Positions 7,091 through 15,923 of a DNA stretch of 39,241 nucleotides are shown here, in pieces. Position 1 is the first letter of the stretch, and each line of letters starts with the position of its first letter. A program made the translations under genes and the position numbers. This DNA comes from an uncultured Eubacteriales bacterium (GTDB lineage Bacteria; Bacillota; Clostridia; Oscillospirales; Acutalibacteraceae). The stretch spans positions 1-39,241 of the forward strand of contig CAKSQZ010000014.1 of NCBI GenBank assembly GCA_934486895.1, written 5' to 3'. A model generated the notes under the pieces. The model saw only the letters and a list, made by a program, of their open reading frames with translations. It had not been told where the DNA came from and did not search any database.

Positions 7091-8158
7091 ATGAAGGACA
7101 GACATTTGATCGATCTCGATGATTATTCGATAGAGGAAATATCGGAAATACTTAATCTCGCAGATATAATCATGAAAAAGCCGCAGTATTTCACAGCGAG
7201 CTGCAGCGGCAGAGTTATGGCAACGCTGTTTTATGAACCGTCCACCAGAACCCAGATGAGCTTTCAAACCGCAATGCTCCGTCTCGGCGGCAGTATCATC
7301 GGATTTGATGATCCGGGCAATTCATCTGTTTCAAAAGGCGAAACCCTTAAAGACACGGTGAGAGTTGTCAGCAATTATGCCGATATTATCGCAATACGCC
7401 ATCCTCTTGAAGGCTCGGCACAGGCGGCGGCTATGTATTCGAGAGTGCCCGTTATAAACGCGGGCGACGGCGGACATCTTCACCCGACGCAGACACTGAC
7501 CGATCTTTTCACACTCAGCAAAACAAAAGGCACACTTTCGGGCTTATGCATCGGTCTTTGCGGCGATCTGAAATTCGGAAGAACCGTCCACTCGCTTATC
7601 AAAACGCTTTGCCGTTATCCCGATAACGAATTTGTGCTTATTTCAACTAAGGAGCTGGGACTTCCGCAATATCTTAAAGACTTTATCGTCGCGAGCGGTC
7701 ATAAATATTCCGAGTGCGAATCGCTCGAAGATGCCATGCCCTCAATAGATGTTCTTTATATGACACGTATTCAACGAGAGCGCTTTTCGAGTATAGATGA
7801 ATATGAACGGCAAAAGGGAGTGTTCGTGCTTGACAAAGAAAAGCTGAAAAAAGCTAAATACGGACTCAAGATCCTTCATCCGCTTCCGAGAGTGGACGAA
7901 ATTGCCTATGAAGTCGATGAAGATCCGAGAGCGGAATATTTCAATCAAACGGAATACGGTATGTACGCGAGAATGGCGCTTATCCTCAATATGCTCGACA
8001 ACGGCGGTAAAAAGCTTTCATCGCTCCCTGAAAGCAATTCAGATAAGCTTTGCTCGAATGAAAAGTGTATAACACGCAGAGAAACATATCTTCCGCGAGT
8101 TTATAAAAAAGCTTTCGGCAGATCGATCTGCAAATATTGCGAACACGATAATTCTTAA
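7091..8158 (+). CDS. pyrB: Aspartate carbamoyltransferase with C-terminal PyrI-like zinc knuckle
   Basis: This is a 356-residue aspartate carbamoyltransferase, joining carbamoyl phosphate and aspartate in the committed step of pyrimidine synthesis. Family motifs are FYEPSTRTQMSF (carbamoyl-phosphate loop, 48-59), SKGET (81-85), HPTQT (131-135) and HPLPR (263-267). The catalytic fold ends near residue 303. About 50 extra residues follow and contain C321-x4-C326 and C347-x2-C350, in the contexts CSNEKCI and CKYCE. These closely resemble the zinc domain of the regulatory chain PyrI (CPNxxCI...CKYCE). The allosteric nucleotide-binding domain of PyrI is absent. The ATG at 7091 is preferred over an upstream in-frame ATG because AAGGA at 7076-7080 is well placed and the protein then begins at the usual position. 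The gene lies behind the leader and attenuator described above. Confidence 0.92.
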   Translation: MKDRHLIDLDDYSIEEISEILNLADIIMKKPQYFTASCSGRVMATLFYEPSTRTQMSFQTAMLRLGGSIIGFDDPGNSSVSKGETLKDTVRVVSNYADIIAIRHPLEGSAQAAAMYSRVPVINAGDGGHLHPTQTLTDLFTLSKTKGTLSGLCIGLCGDLKFGRTVHSLIKTLCRYPDNEFVLISTKELGLPQYLKDFIVASGHKYSECESLEDAMPSIDVLYMTRIQRERFSSIDEYERQKGVFVLDKEKLKKAKYGLKILHPLPRVDEIAYEVDEDPRAEYFNQTEYGMYARMALILNMLDNGGKKLSSLPESNSDKLCSNEKCITRRETYLPRVYKKAFGRSICKYCEHDNS

Positions 8159-8194
8159 AATACTTAACAAATTATAAACAATCGATAAAAAATA

Positions 8195-8223
8195 TTGAAG
8201 AAACCGCTTCATTGTGATATAAT
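8195..8223 (+). promoter_or_regulatory. Sigma-A-type promoter ahead of ruvC
   Basis: TTGAAG (8195-8200), a 17-base spacer and a perfect TATAAT (8218-8223) lie between pyrB and ruvC, with the ruvC ATG 35 bases beyond the -10 element. It probably drives the long ruvC-ruvA-ruvB-glmM series. Confidence 0.7.
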
Positions 8224-8258
8224 AGAATATCAAGTTTATTATGGGGTAGTATGAAATC

Positions 8259-8756
8259 ATGATTATTTTCGGGCTTGATCCAGGTTATGCGATCGTCGGT
8301 TTCGGAGTTATAAGTTATGAAGCGAGCCGATTTAAGGTTTTGGAATACGGCGCTATAACCACCGATAAGGACACGCCTTTTGAAAAGCGGATCGAAGAGA
8401 TTTATGACGGTATGAATTATTTGCTTGAAAAATACAAGCCTGCTGCAATGTCAGTGGAAAAGCTGTATTTCAACACCAATACCACAACAGCGATCAGCGT
8501 TGCACAGGCGAGGGGCGTTTGCCTGCTTTCCGCTGTCAAGCACGGAGTTGAAATAGCGGAGTATACACCGCTTCAGGTCAAAATGGCCGTAACAGGCTAT
8601 GGCAGAGCAGAAAAGCATCAAATTATGGAAATGACTAAAACGCTGCTTTCGCTGAAAGAGACCCCAAAGCCGGATGATGCGGCGGATGCACTTGCCGTTG
8701 CTGTTTGCCATGCTCATACAGGCGGTTCGATTGCTTCAAGACTGGGACTTCGCTGA
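8259..8756 (+). CDS. ruvC: Crossover junction endodeoxyribonuclease RuvC
   Basis: This is a 165-residue Holliday junction resolvase, which cuts four-way junctions after branch migration by RuvAB. The acidic active site is intact: D7 in FGLDPGYAIVGFG, E67 in SVEKLYF, and D140 and D143 in PDDAADALAVA. The length is normal. The start at 8259 places the conserved IIFGLDPG at the N-terminus; a GGGGT at 8243-8247 serves as a modest ribosome binding site. ruvA and ruvB follow directly, giving the complete resolvasome in one operon. Confidence 0.97.
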   Translation: MIIFGLDPGYAIVGFGVISYEASRFKVLEYGAITTDKDTPFEKRIEEIYDGMNYLLEKYKPAAMSVEKLYFNTNTTTAISVAQARGVCLLSAVKHGVEIAEYTPLQVKMAVTGYGRAEKHQIMEMTKTLLSLKETPKPDDAADALAVAVCHAHTGGSIASRLGLR

Positions 8757-8775
8757 AAGCATAAAGGAGAAAAAG

Positions 8776-9375
8776 ATGATTTATTCGCTAAACGGAACGC
8801 TCATTCATATTGATTCGCAGTCCGTGGTTATAGAATGCGGCGGTGTCGGCTATAAATGTTCTGTAACATCGCAGACACTCGGCTCGCTCCCGAATATCGG
8901 AGAAAAAGCAAGATTGTATACATATATGAGCGTAAGGGAAGACGGGGTTGAGCTTTTTGGGTTTTCCGCCGAGGATGAACTCAGCTCATTTAAACTGCTC
9001 ATCGGCGTGAACGGTGTCGGACCCAAAGCGGCGCTCGCGATCTTGTCGGAGTTGTCGCCGTCAAAGCTTGCGATTGCGGTGTCGTCTGGCGATATAAAAT
9101 CTCTAACACGCGCTCAGGGAGTGGGCAATAAAACAGCTCAGCGCATCGCGCTTGAGCTTAAAGATAAGTTTTCATCGCTCGGTGTCTCACAGGACGATAG
9201 TGAAAGTCCTCAGATCGCCGATGTTCCGCGCGGCTCGGATAATTTGTCGCAGGCGGTAGCCGCACTTGTTAATCTCGGCTATTCGCAGTCGGAAGCGCAG
9301 TCTGCGGTTTCCAAATGCAATGCGGCGGCAGATGTCGGAGATATTATCAAAGATGCGCTTAAATATTTATTCTGA
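8776..9375 (+). CDS. ruvA: Holliday junction branch migration protein RuvA
   Basis: This is a 199-residue protein that binds the four-way junction and loads the RuvB motors. The N-terminal OB-fold domain (MIYSLNGTLIHID...VVIECGGVGYKC) is followed by two helix-hairpin-helix motifs (LIGVNGVGPKAALAIL and RAQGVGNKTAQRIALELK). The C-terminal RuvB-binding domain contains the conserved ALVNLGYSQSEAQSAV. The ATG at 8776 has an AAAGGAG at 8763-8769. A longer in-frame extension starting inside ruvC lacks family similarity and was not used. Confidence 0.97.
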   Translation: MIYSLNGTLIHIDSQSVVIECGGVGYKCSVTSQTLGSLPNIGEKARLYTYMSVREDGVELFGFSAEDELSSFKLLIGVNGVGPKAALAILSELSPSKLAIAVSSGDIKSLTRAQGVGNKTAQRIALELKDKFSSLGVSQDDSESPQIADVPRGSDNLSQAVAALVNLGYSQSEAQSAVSKCNAAADVGDIIKDALKYLF

Positions 9376-9383
9376 GGTTTGTT

Positions 9384-10409
9384 ATGAACGACGAATTTGA
9401 TTTTGAAAACCGAATAGTGTCAACCGGCTTTATCGGCGATGATGAAACAGAAGTTTCGCTTCGTCCGAAAACGCTCGGAGAATACATAGGGCAGACTAAG
9501 GCTAAAGATAATCTTTCGATTTATATGGACGCGGCGCGCCGTAGAGGAGAATCGCTTGATCATGTTTTGCTTTACGGTCCTCCGGGTCTCGGAAAGACAA
9601 CGCTCGCAGGTATCATTGCCAATGAAATGGGCGTTAATCTTCGCATCACATCGGGTCCTGCGATAGAAAAGCCCGGCGATCTTGCCGCGCTTCTCACAGG
9701 ACTTGATACGGGAGATGTCTTGTTTATCGATGAAATTCATCGTTTGCCGAGAACGGTTGAGGAGATTTTATATCCTGCAATGGAGGACTACGGAATCGAC
9801 ATTATTATCGGTAAAGGCCCTTCTGCAAGATCAATAAGGCTTGATCTTAAAAAGTTCACTCTAATCGGTGCAACGACCCGTTCGGGAATGTTATCCGCGC
9901 CGCTCAGAGATCGCTTCGGCGTTATTCTCCGCCTTGAAATGTATACTCCCGAACAGCTTTCACAGATCGTTACCCGTTCTGCGAGAATTCTCGGTATTGC
10001 CATTGATCAGGCAGGCGCGCTTGAAATTGCGTCTCGCTCAAGAGGAACACCGAGAATAGCAAATCGCTTACTCAAAAGAGTGCGCGATGTCGCCGAGATA
10101 CAGTTTGACGGCGTTATAACCGAGGGGGTCGCAATAAATGCTCTCAACCGCTTTGAGGTAGATGAGCTGGGACTTGACGATTTTGACCGCAGAATGCTAA
10201 AAACCATGATCGAGGTTTACGACGGCGGCCCTGTCGGACTTGATACAATAGCAGCTGCAATGAATGAGGATTCGGCGACAATCGAGGATGTGTGCGAGCC
10301 GTATCTTATGCAAATAGGCTTTTTGTCAAGAACAGCACGCGGTAGATGTGTCACGCCGCTCGGATATAAACATTTGGGGTTGACAATGAACGGTCAGCAG
10401 ACTTTTTAA
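9384..10409 (+). CDS. ruvB: Holliday junction branch migration ATPase RuvB
   Basis: This is a 341-residue AAA+ helicase motor that drives branch migration with RuvA. The Walker A motif GPPGLGKT spans residues 65-72, Walker B is FIDEIH (D116, E117), and sensor 1 is IGATTRSGML. The C-terminal winged helix ends in QIGFLSRTARGRCVT. Length and domain order are normal. It starts 8 bases after ruvA. Confidence 0.98.
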   Translation: MNDEFDFENRIVSTGFIGDDETEVSLRPKTLGEYIGQTKAKDNLSIYMDAARRRGESLDHVLLYGPPGLGKTTLAGIIANEMGVNLRITSGPAIEKPGDLAALLTGLDTGDVLFIDEIHRLPRTVEEILYPAMEDYGIDIIIGKGPSARSIRLDLKKFTLIGATTRSGMLSAPLRDRFGVILRLEMYTPEQLSQIVTRSARILGIAIDQAGALEIASRSRGTPRIANRLLKRVRDVAEIQFDGVITEGVAINALNRFEVDELGLDDFDRRMLKTMIEVYDGGPVGLDTIAAAMNEDSATIEDVCEPYLMQIGFLSRTARGRCVTPLGYKHLGLTMNGQQTF

Positions 10410-10426
10410 TCGAAAGGAAATTTAAG

Positions 10427-11770
10427 ATGGGTAGATTATTCGGAACTGACGGTGCAAGAGGTGTAGCCAACACAGAGCTCACCAATGAGCTTGCAATGAA
10501 TATCGGCAGAGCTGCGGCAATGGTGCTCAGCCGCCGCAGCGAGGGAAAACCGAGAGTTTTCATCGGAATGGACACAAGAATATCCTCCGAAATGCTAGAA
10601 AGCGCACTTGCAGCGGGACTGTGTTCGGTTGGCTGCGATGTATTGCTTGGCGGCGTTGTGCCGACACCTGCAACAGCATTTCTTATAAAAAAGCTTGAGT
10701 GCAGCGCAGGAATAATGATAAGTGCCTCGCACAACCCCTGCGAATACAACGGAATAAAGCTGTTCGACAGTGAGGGCTACAAGCTGCCCGATGCTATCGA
10801 AAATGAGATTGAGAGCATCGTGCTCGATAATTCTGAGGAATATCCCACTCCGATCAGAGGCGATCTCGGCAGAATAAGCCATGTTGAAAGTGCTGTTGAT
10901 GTTTATATCGAACATGTAGTTTCAACAACAGATGTTGATTTTTCCGGCATCAGAGTAGCTCTCGACTGCGCGAACGGATCATCATCGGTAACCGCAAGAA
11001 AGATCTTTGAATCGCTCGGAGCGGAATGTGATATCATCAACTGTGAGCCGGACGGCGTTAATATCAATGATAACTGCGGTTCGACTCATATCGATGTTCT
11101 TGCCGATTATGTAAAGGCAGGCGGTTTTGACCTCGGACTTGCGTTTGACGGCGATGCCGACAGATGCCTTGCGGTCGATGAAACCGGTAACATTGTAGAC
11201 GGCGATATGATAATCGCAGTCGTTGCAAAGTTTTTTAAAGACCACGGCAAACTCAAGAATAACACCGCTGTTATGACTGTCATGTCCAACCTCGGTTTTT
11301 TCAAATTTGCCGAGAAAAACGGTATCAATGTTCCCAAAACAAAGGTTGGCGACCGCTATGTGCTCGAAGAAATGAAGCGCGGCGGACATTGTATCGGCGG
11401 CGAGCAGTCGGGGCATATCATTTTTCTTGACTACGCTTCAACGGGAGACGGACAACTTTCGGGTGTTCAGCTCATAAGTATAATTAAAAAGACGGGTAAA
11501 AAACTTTCCGAGCTTGCAAGCGAAATGGTCAAATTCCCGCAGGTAATGGTAAATATCAAAACAACCAATGATATCAAAGCGGTATTTATGAGCGATGAGC
11601 GTGTTACAAACGCAATAGACGCTGCCGAAAAACGCCTTGCAGGAGACGGAAGAGTGCTTGTGCGCGCTTCGGGAACAGAACCGCTTATTCGTGTTATGAT
11701 CGAAGGAATGGATGAACAGCTTATAACCGACTGTGCCGAAAGCATAGCCGATGTTATTCGTTCGCTTTAA
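10427..11770 (+). CDS. glmM: Phosphoglucosamine mutase GlmM
   Basis: This 447-residue enzyme interconverts glucosamine-6-phosphate and glucosamine-1-phosphate, leading to UDP-GlcNAc and peptidoglycan. The phosphoserine loop ISASHNP places the catalytic serine at S101, the magnesium loop is FDGDADRC, and the C-terminal phosphate-binding loop is RASGTEPLIRVM. The N-terminus MGRLFGTDGARG is canonical. AAAGGAAAT precedes the ATG, 17 bases after ruvB. The length is typical. Confidence 0.97.
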   Translation: MGRLFGTDGARGVANTELTNELAMNIGRAAAMVLSRRSEGKPRVFIGMDTRISSEMLESALAAGLCSVGCDVLLGGVVPTPATAFLIKKLECSAGIMISASHNPCEYNGIKLFDSEGYKLPDAIENEIESIVLDNSEEYPTPIRGDLGRISHVESAVDVYIEHVVSTTDVDFSGIRVALDCANGSSSVTARKIFESLGAECDIINCEPDGVNINDNCGSTHIDVLADYVKAGGFDLGLAFDGDADRCLAVDETGNIVDGDMIIAVVAKFFKDHGKLKNNTAVMTVMSNLGFFKFAEKNGINVPKTKVGDRYVLEEMKRGGHCIGGEQSGHIIFLDYASTGDGQLSGVQLISIIKKTGKKLSELASEMVKFPQVMVNIKTTNDIKAVFMSDERVTNAIDAAEKRLAGDGRVLVRASGTEPLIRVMIEGMDEQLITDCAESIADVIRSL

Positions 11771-11776
11771 AATGCA

Positions 11777-12649
11777 ATGAGAAATACAGAACTTTGGCAG
11801 GACTATGAGCTTATCGACGCATCGGACGGTGAACGGCTCGAGCGATGGGGAGATATTATTCTTATTCGCCCTGATCCGCAGGCGGCATTTTCATCCGGAA
11901 AACGCGACAGCAGGTGGAGAAACGCGCATGCCCGCTATATCCGCAGTAACACAGGCGGCGGCAGGTGGGAGCAGTTTAAACCTGTTCCGGATTCATGGCA
12001 GATAAGCTATCGCGATTTGAAATTTAATCTGAAGCCTATGGGATTCAAGCACACAGGACTTTTCCCCGAGCAGGCTGTAAATTGGGATATGATGCGCGGT
12101 ATTATAGAAAACGAGAGCCGCCCGCTTTCGATCCTTAATCTTTTCGCCTACACAGGCGGCGCAACGATCGCTTGTCTTAAATCAGGCGCTGCTGTAACAC
12201 ATGTTGATGCATCCAAAGGCATGGTAGCATGGGCTAAAGACAATGCTTGTTCGAGCGGTGTTGAAGACCGAAGTGTCAGATGGCTTGTTGACGACTGCGG
12301 TAAATTTGTTGAGCGCGAGATCCGCAGAGGCAGAAAATACGACGGTATTATAATGGATCCTCCGTCCTACGGCAGAGGCCCGGGCGGGGAAGTGTGGAAG
12401 CTCGAAGATATGATCTTCCCGCTGGTTGAAAGATGCGTTGAAATACTGTCTGACGACCCTGCGTTTTTTGTAATAAATTCATATACAAGCGGAATATCTC
12501 CGTCTGTTATGCAATATGTACTCGGGCTGACTGTTAAAAATAAGTTCGGCGGAACGATTGAAGCCGATGAAATCGGATTACCTGTCACAAAAACGGGAAT
12601 GGTATTACCGTGCGGAGGAACGGCAGTCTGGAAAGGAAACGATCGATAA
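11777..12649 (+). CDS. Class I SAM-dependent methyltransferase (RlmI/RlmK-like, rRNA-type)
   Basis: This 290-residue protein has a Rossmann-type methyltransferase core: motif I NLFAYTGGATIACLKSGA (about 116-133), an acidic post-I loop VTHVDASKGMVAWAKDN, and motif IV MDPPSYGRGPGGEVWK. This arrangement is typical of the 23S rRNA cytosine methyltransferase group (RlmI/RlmK-C). No N-terminal PUA domain is recognised, although the first 80 residues form a separate beta-rich module. RNA is the likely substrate, but the exact base cannot be told. The gene begins 6 bases after glmM with no clear ribosome binding site, so translation probably depends on reinitiation. Confidence 0.8.
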   Translation: MRNTELWQDYELIDASDGERLERWGDIILIRPDPQAAFSSGKRDSRWRNAHARYIRSNTGGGRWEQFKPVPDSWQISYRDLKFNLKPMGFKHTGLFPEQAVNWDMMRGIIENESRPLSILNLFAYTGGATIACLKSGAAVTHVDASKGMVAWAKDNACSSGVEDRSVRWLVDDCGKFVEREIRRGRKYDGIIMDPPSYGRGPGGEVWKLEDMIFPLVERCVEILSDDPAFFVINSYTSGISPSVMQYVLGLTVKNKFGGTIEADEIGLPVTKTGMVLPCGGTAVWKGNDR

Positions 12650-12650
12650 G

Positions 12651-13502
12651 TTGGATAACATTATCAGTGTGAAAAATGTCAGCGTCAGCTATCATGATGC
12701 TGAACAGACAGAGCAAACCGAAAAGGTTCTCAGCGGCTTTGATCTTGATATAGAACGGGGTTCGTTTGTCAGTGTCCTCGGACATAACGGATCCGGAAAA
12801 TCAACGCTTGCGCGCCTGTTCAACGGTCTGCTCACACCAGACGTAGGCAGCGTCACGGTGGACGGACTTGACACATCGGATGAAGAAAATCTTTTTGATA
12901 TAAGAAGCAGAGTAGGGCTTATTTTTCAAAATCCGGACAATCAGATCGTTGCATCGATCGTCGAGGAAGATGTTGCATTCGGCCCTGAAAACCTCGGTGT
13001 TGATCCTAAGGAGATCAGAGAAAGAGTTGATGACGCTTTAAAAGCGGTCGGCATGTATGAGTACCGCAGACATGAAACCCATAAGCTATCCGGCGGCCAG
13101 AAGCAGAGAATTGCCATTGCGGGAATTATTGCAATGCAGCCGGAATGTATAGTTTTCGATGAGCCCACCGCTATGCTCGACCCCAGGGGCAGAAGCGATG
13201 TTATGAAGATAATCCGCAGATTAAACCGCGAGTATAACAAAACAGTCGTTCTTATAACGCATTATATGAACGAGGCGGCAGAAGCGGACAGAGTTGTGGT
13301 TATGGACTCAGGCAAGATCATATCCGATGATACACCGCATAAAGTTTTTTCAAAAGTTGAGCTTTTGAAATCTGTCGGTCTTGATGTGCCTCAGCCGAGT
13401 GAGCTTGTATATCAGCTCAAAAAAAGCGGTGTTGAAATGGCGGATGTTTTAACCGCCGAAGAATGTGTTGAAGAGATAATGAAGAAAATAACGGAGGTTT
13501 GA
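12651..13502 (+). CDS. ecfA1: ECF transporter ATPase EcfA1
   Basis: This is a 283-residue ABC ATPase, one of two non-identical motors of an energy-coupling factor transporter for vitamins or metals. Walker A is GHNGSGKST (44-52), the Q-loop is IFQNPDNQI, the signature is LSGGQKQR and Walker B is CIVFDEPTAMLD. The TTG at 12651 is chosen as start: it lies 2 bases after the methyltransferase stop, AAAGGA is at 12632-12637, and the protein then begins DNIISVKNVSVSY as in the family. A longer frame reaching back into the methyltransferase gene looks like read-through without similarity. ecfA2 and ecfT follow directly. Confidence 0.93.
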   Translation: MDNIISVKNVSVSYHDAEQTEQTEKVLSGFDLDIERGSFVSVLGHNGSGKSTLARLFNGLLTPDVGSVTVDGLDTSDEENLFDIRSRVGLIFQNPDNQIVASIVEEDVAFGPENLGVDPKEIRERVDDALKAVGMYEYRRHETHKLSGGQKQRIAIAGIIAMQPECIVFDEPTAMLDPRGRSDVMKIIRRLNREYNKTVVLITHYMNEAAEADRVVVMDSGKIISDDTPHKVFSKVELLKSVGLDVPQPSELVYQLKKSGVEMADVLTAEECVEEIMKKITEV

Positions 13503-13508
13503 TCACTG

Positions 13509-14369
13509 TTGATACTGCAAACCGAAGAATTGAGGTATGTTTATTCCGAGAATACGCCGTTTGAAAAGACTGCGGTGGATAATGTGAGTATCTCAATTGA
13601 AGAAAACGACTTTATAGGGCTGATCGGTCATACAGGCTCCGGAAAATCGACGCTTGTCCAGCATTTAAACGGACTACTAAAGCCTACTTCCGGCAAGATC
13701 TATTTTGACGGTCAGGATATTTCGGATAAGGATTTTGATATAAAAGCGCTTAGATTCAAGGTCGGGCTTGTGTTTCAATATCCGGAATATCAGCTTTTCG
13801 ATGAAACTGTTGAAAAGGATATTTCTTTCGGCCCTCGCAATATGGGGCTTGACGAAGCTCAGATAAAAGAGCGTGTTGTTGACGCTGCAAATGCGGTAGG
13901 CTTAAAGCCGGAGCTGCTTTCCCGTTCGCCGTTTGATCTGTCCGGCGGTGAAAAACGCCGAGCCGCGATAGCAGGCGTTATTGCGATGCAGCCGAAAGTG
14001 TTGATACTTGATGAGCCGACTGCCGGACTCGATCCTCTCGGCAGAAATACCATACTTGATATGCTTTCAAAGTACCGCCGAGAGCATAACACCACGGTTG
14101 TCCTTGTTTCTCACAGTATGGAAGATGTCGCAAAAGTGGCAGATAAAGCTATTGTTATGGATCACGGTAAAGTCGCAATATACGACACTGTCGAAAAGGT
14201 TTTTTCGAATGCTGAGAGACTTGAAAAAATCGGGCTTAATGTACCTGAGATAACAAAGATATTCTCTGCACTTCGGTCGAGAGGTATTGATCTGCCGGAC
14301 GATGTCTACACGGTCGATCGCGCTTTGTCGGTGCTGCTTCCTATACTGAAAAAGGGGGCTGCAAAATGA
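13509..14369 (+). CDS. ecfA2: ECF transporter ATPase EcfA2
   Basis: This is a 286-residue ABC ATPase, the second motor of the ECF module. Walker A is GHTGSGKST (40-48), the Q-loop is VFQYPEYQLF, the signature is LSGGEKRR and Walker B is LILDEPTAGLD. The FQYPEYQLF segment is typical of EcfA2. The start is a TTG at 13509 with GGAGG at 13493-13497, 11 bases upstream. The last 4 bases (ATGA) overlap the ecfT start. Confidence 0.94.
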   Translation: MILQTEELRYVYSENTPFEKTAVDNVSISIEENDFIGLIGHTGSGKSTLVQHLNGLLKPTSGKIYFDGQDISDKDFDIKALRFKVGLVFQYPEYQLFDETVEKDISFGPRNMGLDEAQIKERVVDAANAVGLKPELLSRSPFDLSGGEKRRAAIAGVIAMQPKVLILDEPTAGLDPLGRNTILDMLSKYRREHNTTVVLVSHSMEDVAKVADKAIVMDHGKVAIYDTVEKVFSNAERLEKIGLNVPEITKIFSALRSRGIDLPDDVYTVDRALSVLLPILKKGAAK

Positions 14370-15166
14370 AAGAAATAACCTTCGGCCAGTATCTTCCGTT
14401 TGATTCGTTTATTCATAAGCTCGATCCCAGAACTAAGCTTCTTCTCACATTCGGGCTGATAGTTGTAACATTTGTTTGTTTCAACTTCTGGTCGCTCGGC
14501 GCAATGGTGCTGTTCACGATCGGAATAATGGCAGTATCTAAAGTGCCGTTTTCGTTTTATTTAAGGTCGCTTAAGGCGATATGGTTTTTCGTGCTTCTGA
14601 CGGCGATACTGAATGTATTTTACATCAAAGGCGAAACGCTTTTATGCTCGTTTTGGATAATAGATATTTATCTTGAGGGTATTGTTAAAGCTTTATTTAT
14701 AGCCGTTCGTATCGCACTTTTGATCTTCATCAGCTCCATGCTGACATATACGACCGCGCCGACAGCTCTGACAGACGCTATCGAACGCCTGCTTTCACCG
14801 CTTATGAAGCTCGGCCTTGACACGCATATGTTCGCTATGATGATGACTATCGCCATTCGTTTTATCCCGACGCTTATCGAAGAAACGGATAAAATAATGT
14901 CTGCGCAGAAAGCAAGAGGTGCGGATATAGACAGCGGCGGCTTTATAAAGCGTATTAAGGCCGTTGTCCCGATTTTAATACCACTTCTTTTATCATCTGT
15001 CCTCAGAGCAAAGGAGCTGGCAGATGCAATGGAATGCCGTTGCTATCATGGCGGCAAGGGAAGAACCCGAATGAACAGATTAGAAGCAGGCGGCAGAGAT
15101 GCTGCGGCCGTGCTTTCATCTTTGGCTTTGCTTGCGATAATTATTGTTTTGAATATTTTTATGTAA
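14366..15166 (+). CDS. ecfT: ECF transporter transmembrane protein EcfT
   Basis: This is a 266-residue integral membrane scaffold that connects the two ATPases to exchangeable substrate-binding S components. The N-terminus has the conserved LDPRTKLLLTFG. Several hydrophobic segments follow, and the two Ala-Arg-Gly-type coupling helices are seen as AQKARGAD and ADAMECRCYHGGKGRTRM. No S component lies in the window, which marks this as a shared (group II) ECF module. The start overlaps the ecfA2 stop as ATGA. Confidence 0.94.
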   Translation: MKEITFGQYLPFDSFIHKLDPRTKLLLTFGLIVVTFVCFNFWSLGAMVLFTIGIMAVSKVPFSFYLRSLKAIWFFVLLTAILNVFYIKGETLLCSFWIIDIYLEGIVKALFIAVRIALLIFISSMLTYTTAPTALTDAIERLLSPLMKLGLDTHMFAMMMTIAIRFIPTLIEETDKIMSAQKARGADIDSGGFIKRIKAVVPILIPLLLSSVLRAKELADAMECRCYHGGKGRTRMNRLEAGGRDAAAVLSSLALLAIIIVLNIFM

Positions 15167-15178
15167 CGGAGAATCGCT

Positions 15179-15913
15179 ATGCCACGGTATTTAATGACTA
15201 TCCGTTTCGACGGCACAATGTATCACGGTTGGCAGGTGCAAAAAAATGCGGTCAGTGTACAGCAAACGGTACAGGATGCATTTGAAAATGCACTGTCTTT
15301 ACGACCGGGAATAACCGGATGCAGCCGAACTGACAGCGGAGTACACGCAAATAAATATTGCTTTCATTTTGATCTTGAAAACGACATTGCGCCAAAGGGC
15401 ATTACAGCGGCGCTCAATTCAAAACTGCCGAAAGACATTTGCGCTGTCGATTGCAACTATGTACCGGACGATTTTCATGCCAGATACGGCGTTTTGAAAA
15501 AAAGATATGTCTATCGGATCTACACAGGCAAAATAAGAGATCCGTTTTTATTCAGATATTCATATCATTGCAAGCGCAATTTAAACGCAGATATAATGAA
15601 CAAAGCCGCCGAAAAGTTTATCGGAAAGTATGATTTCAGCTCGTTTTGTGCATCCGGATCGTCTGTTGAAGACAACACGCGAACAGTGTTTTCTGCGACT
15701 GTCAGCAAAAAAGGCGATATTATCGAGTTCGCAGTCGAGGCAGACGGATTTTTATATAACATGGTCAGGATCATGGCGGGAACGCTGATCGATGTCGGTG
15801 CGGCAAAACTTTCGCCGTCGGATATACCGACGATCATTGCGAAAAAAGATCGCAGCGCTGCCGGAGCGACAGCGCCCGCACAGGGACTTTTCCTCGATGA
15901 CGTGATCTATTAG
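15179..15913 (+). CDS. truA: tRNA pseudouridine(38-40) synthase TruA
   Basis: This 244-residue enzyme converts uridines 38-40 in the tRNA anticodon arm to pseudouridine. The N-terminal YLMTIRFDGTMYHGWQVQ and the catalytic GCSRTDSGVHA (nucleophile D52) are intact. FLYNMVRIMAGTLIDVG near the C-terminus is also a family hallmark. It starts 12 bases after ecfT; ecfA1-ecfA2-ecfT-truA is a common gene order in Firmicutes. Confidence 0.96.
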   Translation: MPRYLMTIRFDGTMYHGWQVQKNAVSVQQTVQDAFENALSLRPGITGCSRTDSGVHANKYCFHFDLENDIAPKGITAALNSKLPKDICAVDCNYVPDDFHARYGVLKKRYVYRIYTGKIRDPFLFRYSYHCKRNLNADIMNKAAEKFIGKYDFSSFCASGSSVEDNTRTVFSATVSKKGDIIEFAVEADGFLYNMVRIMAGTLIDVGAAKLSPSDIPTIIAKKDRSAAGATAPAQGLFLDDVIY

Positions 15914-15923
15914 GGGGAATAAA

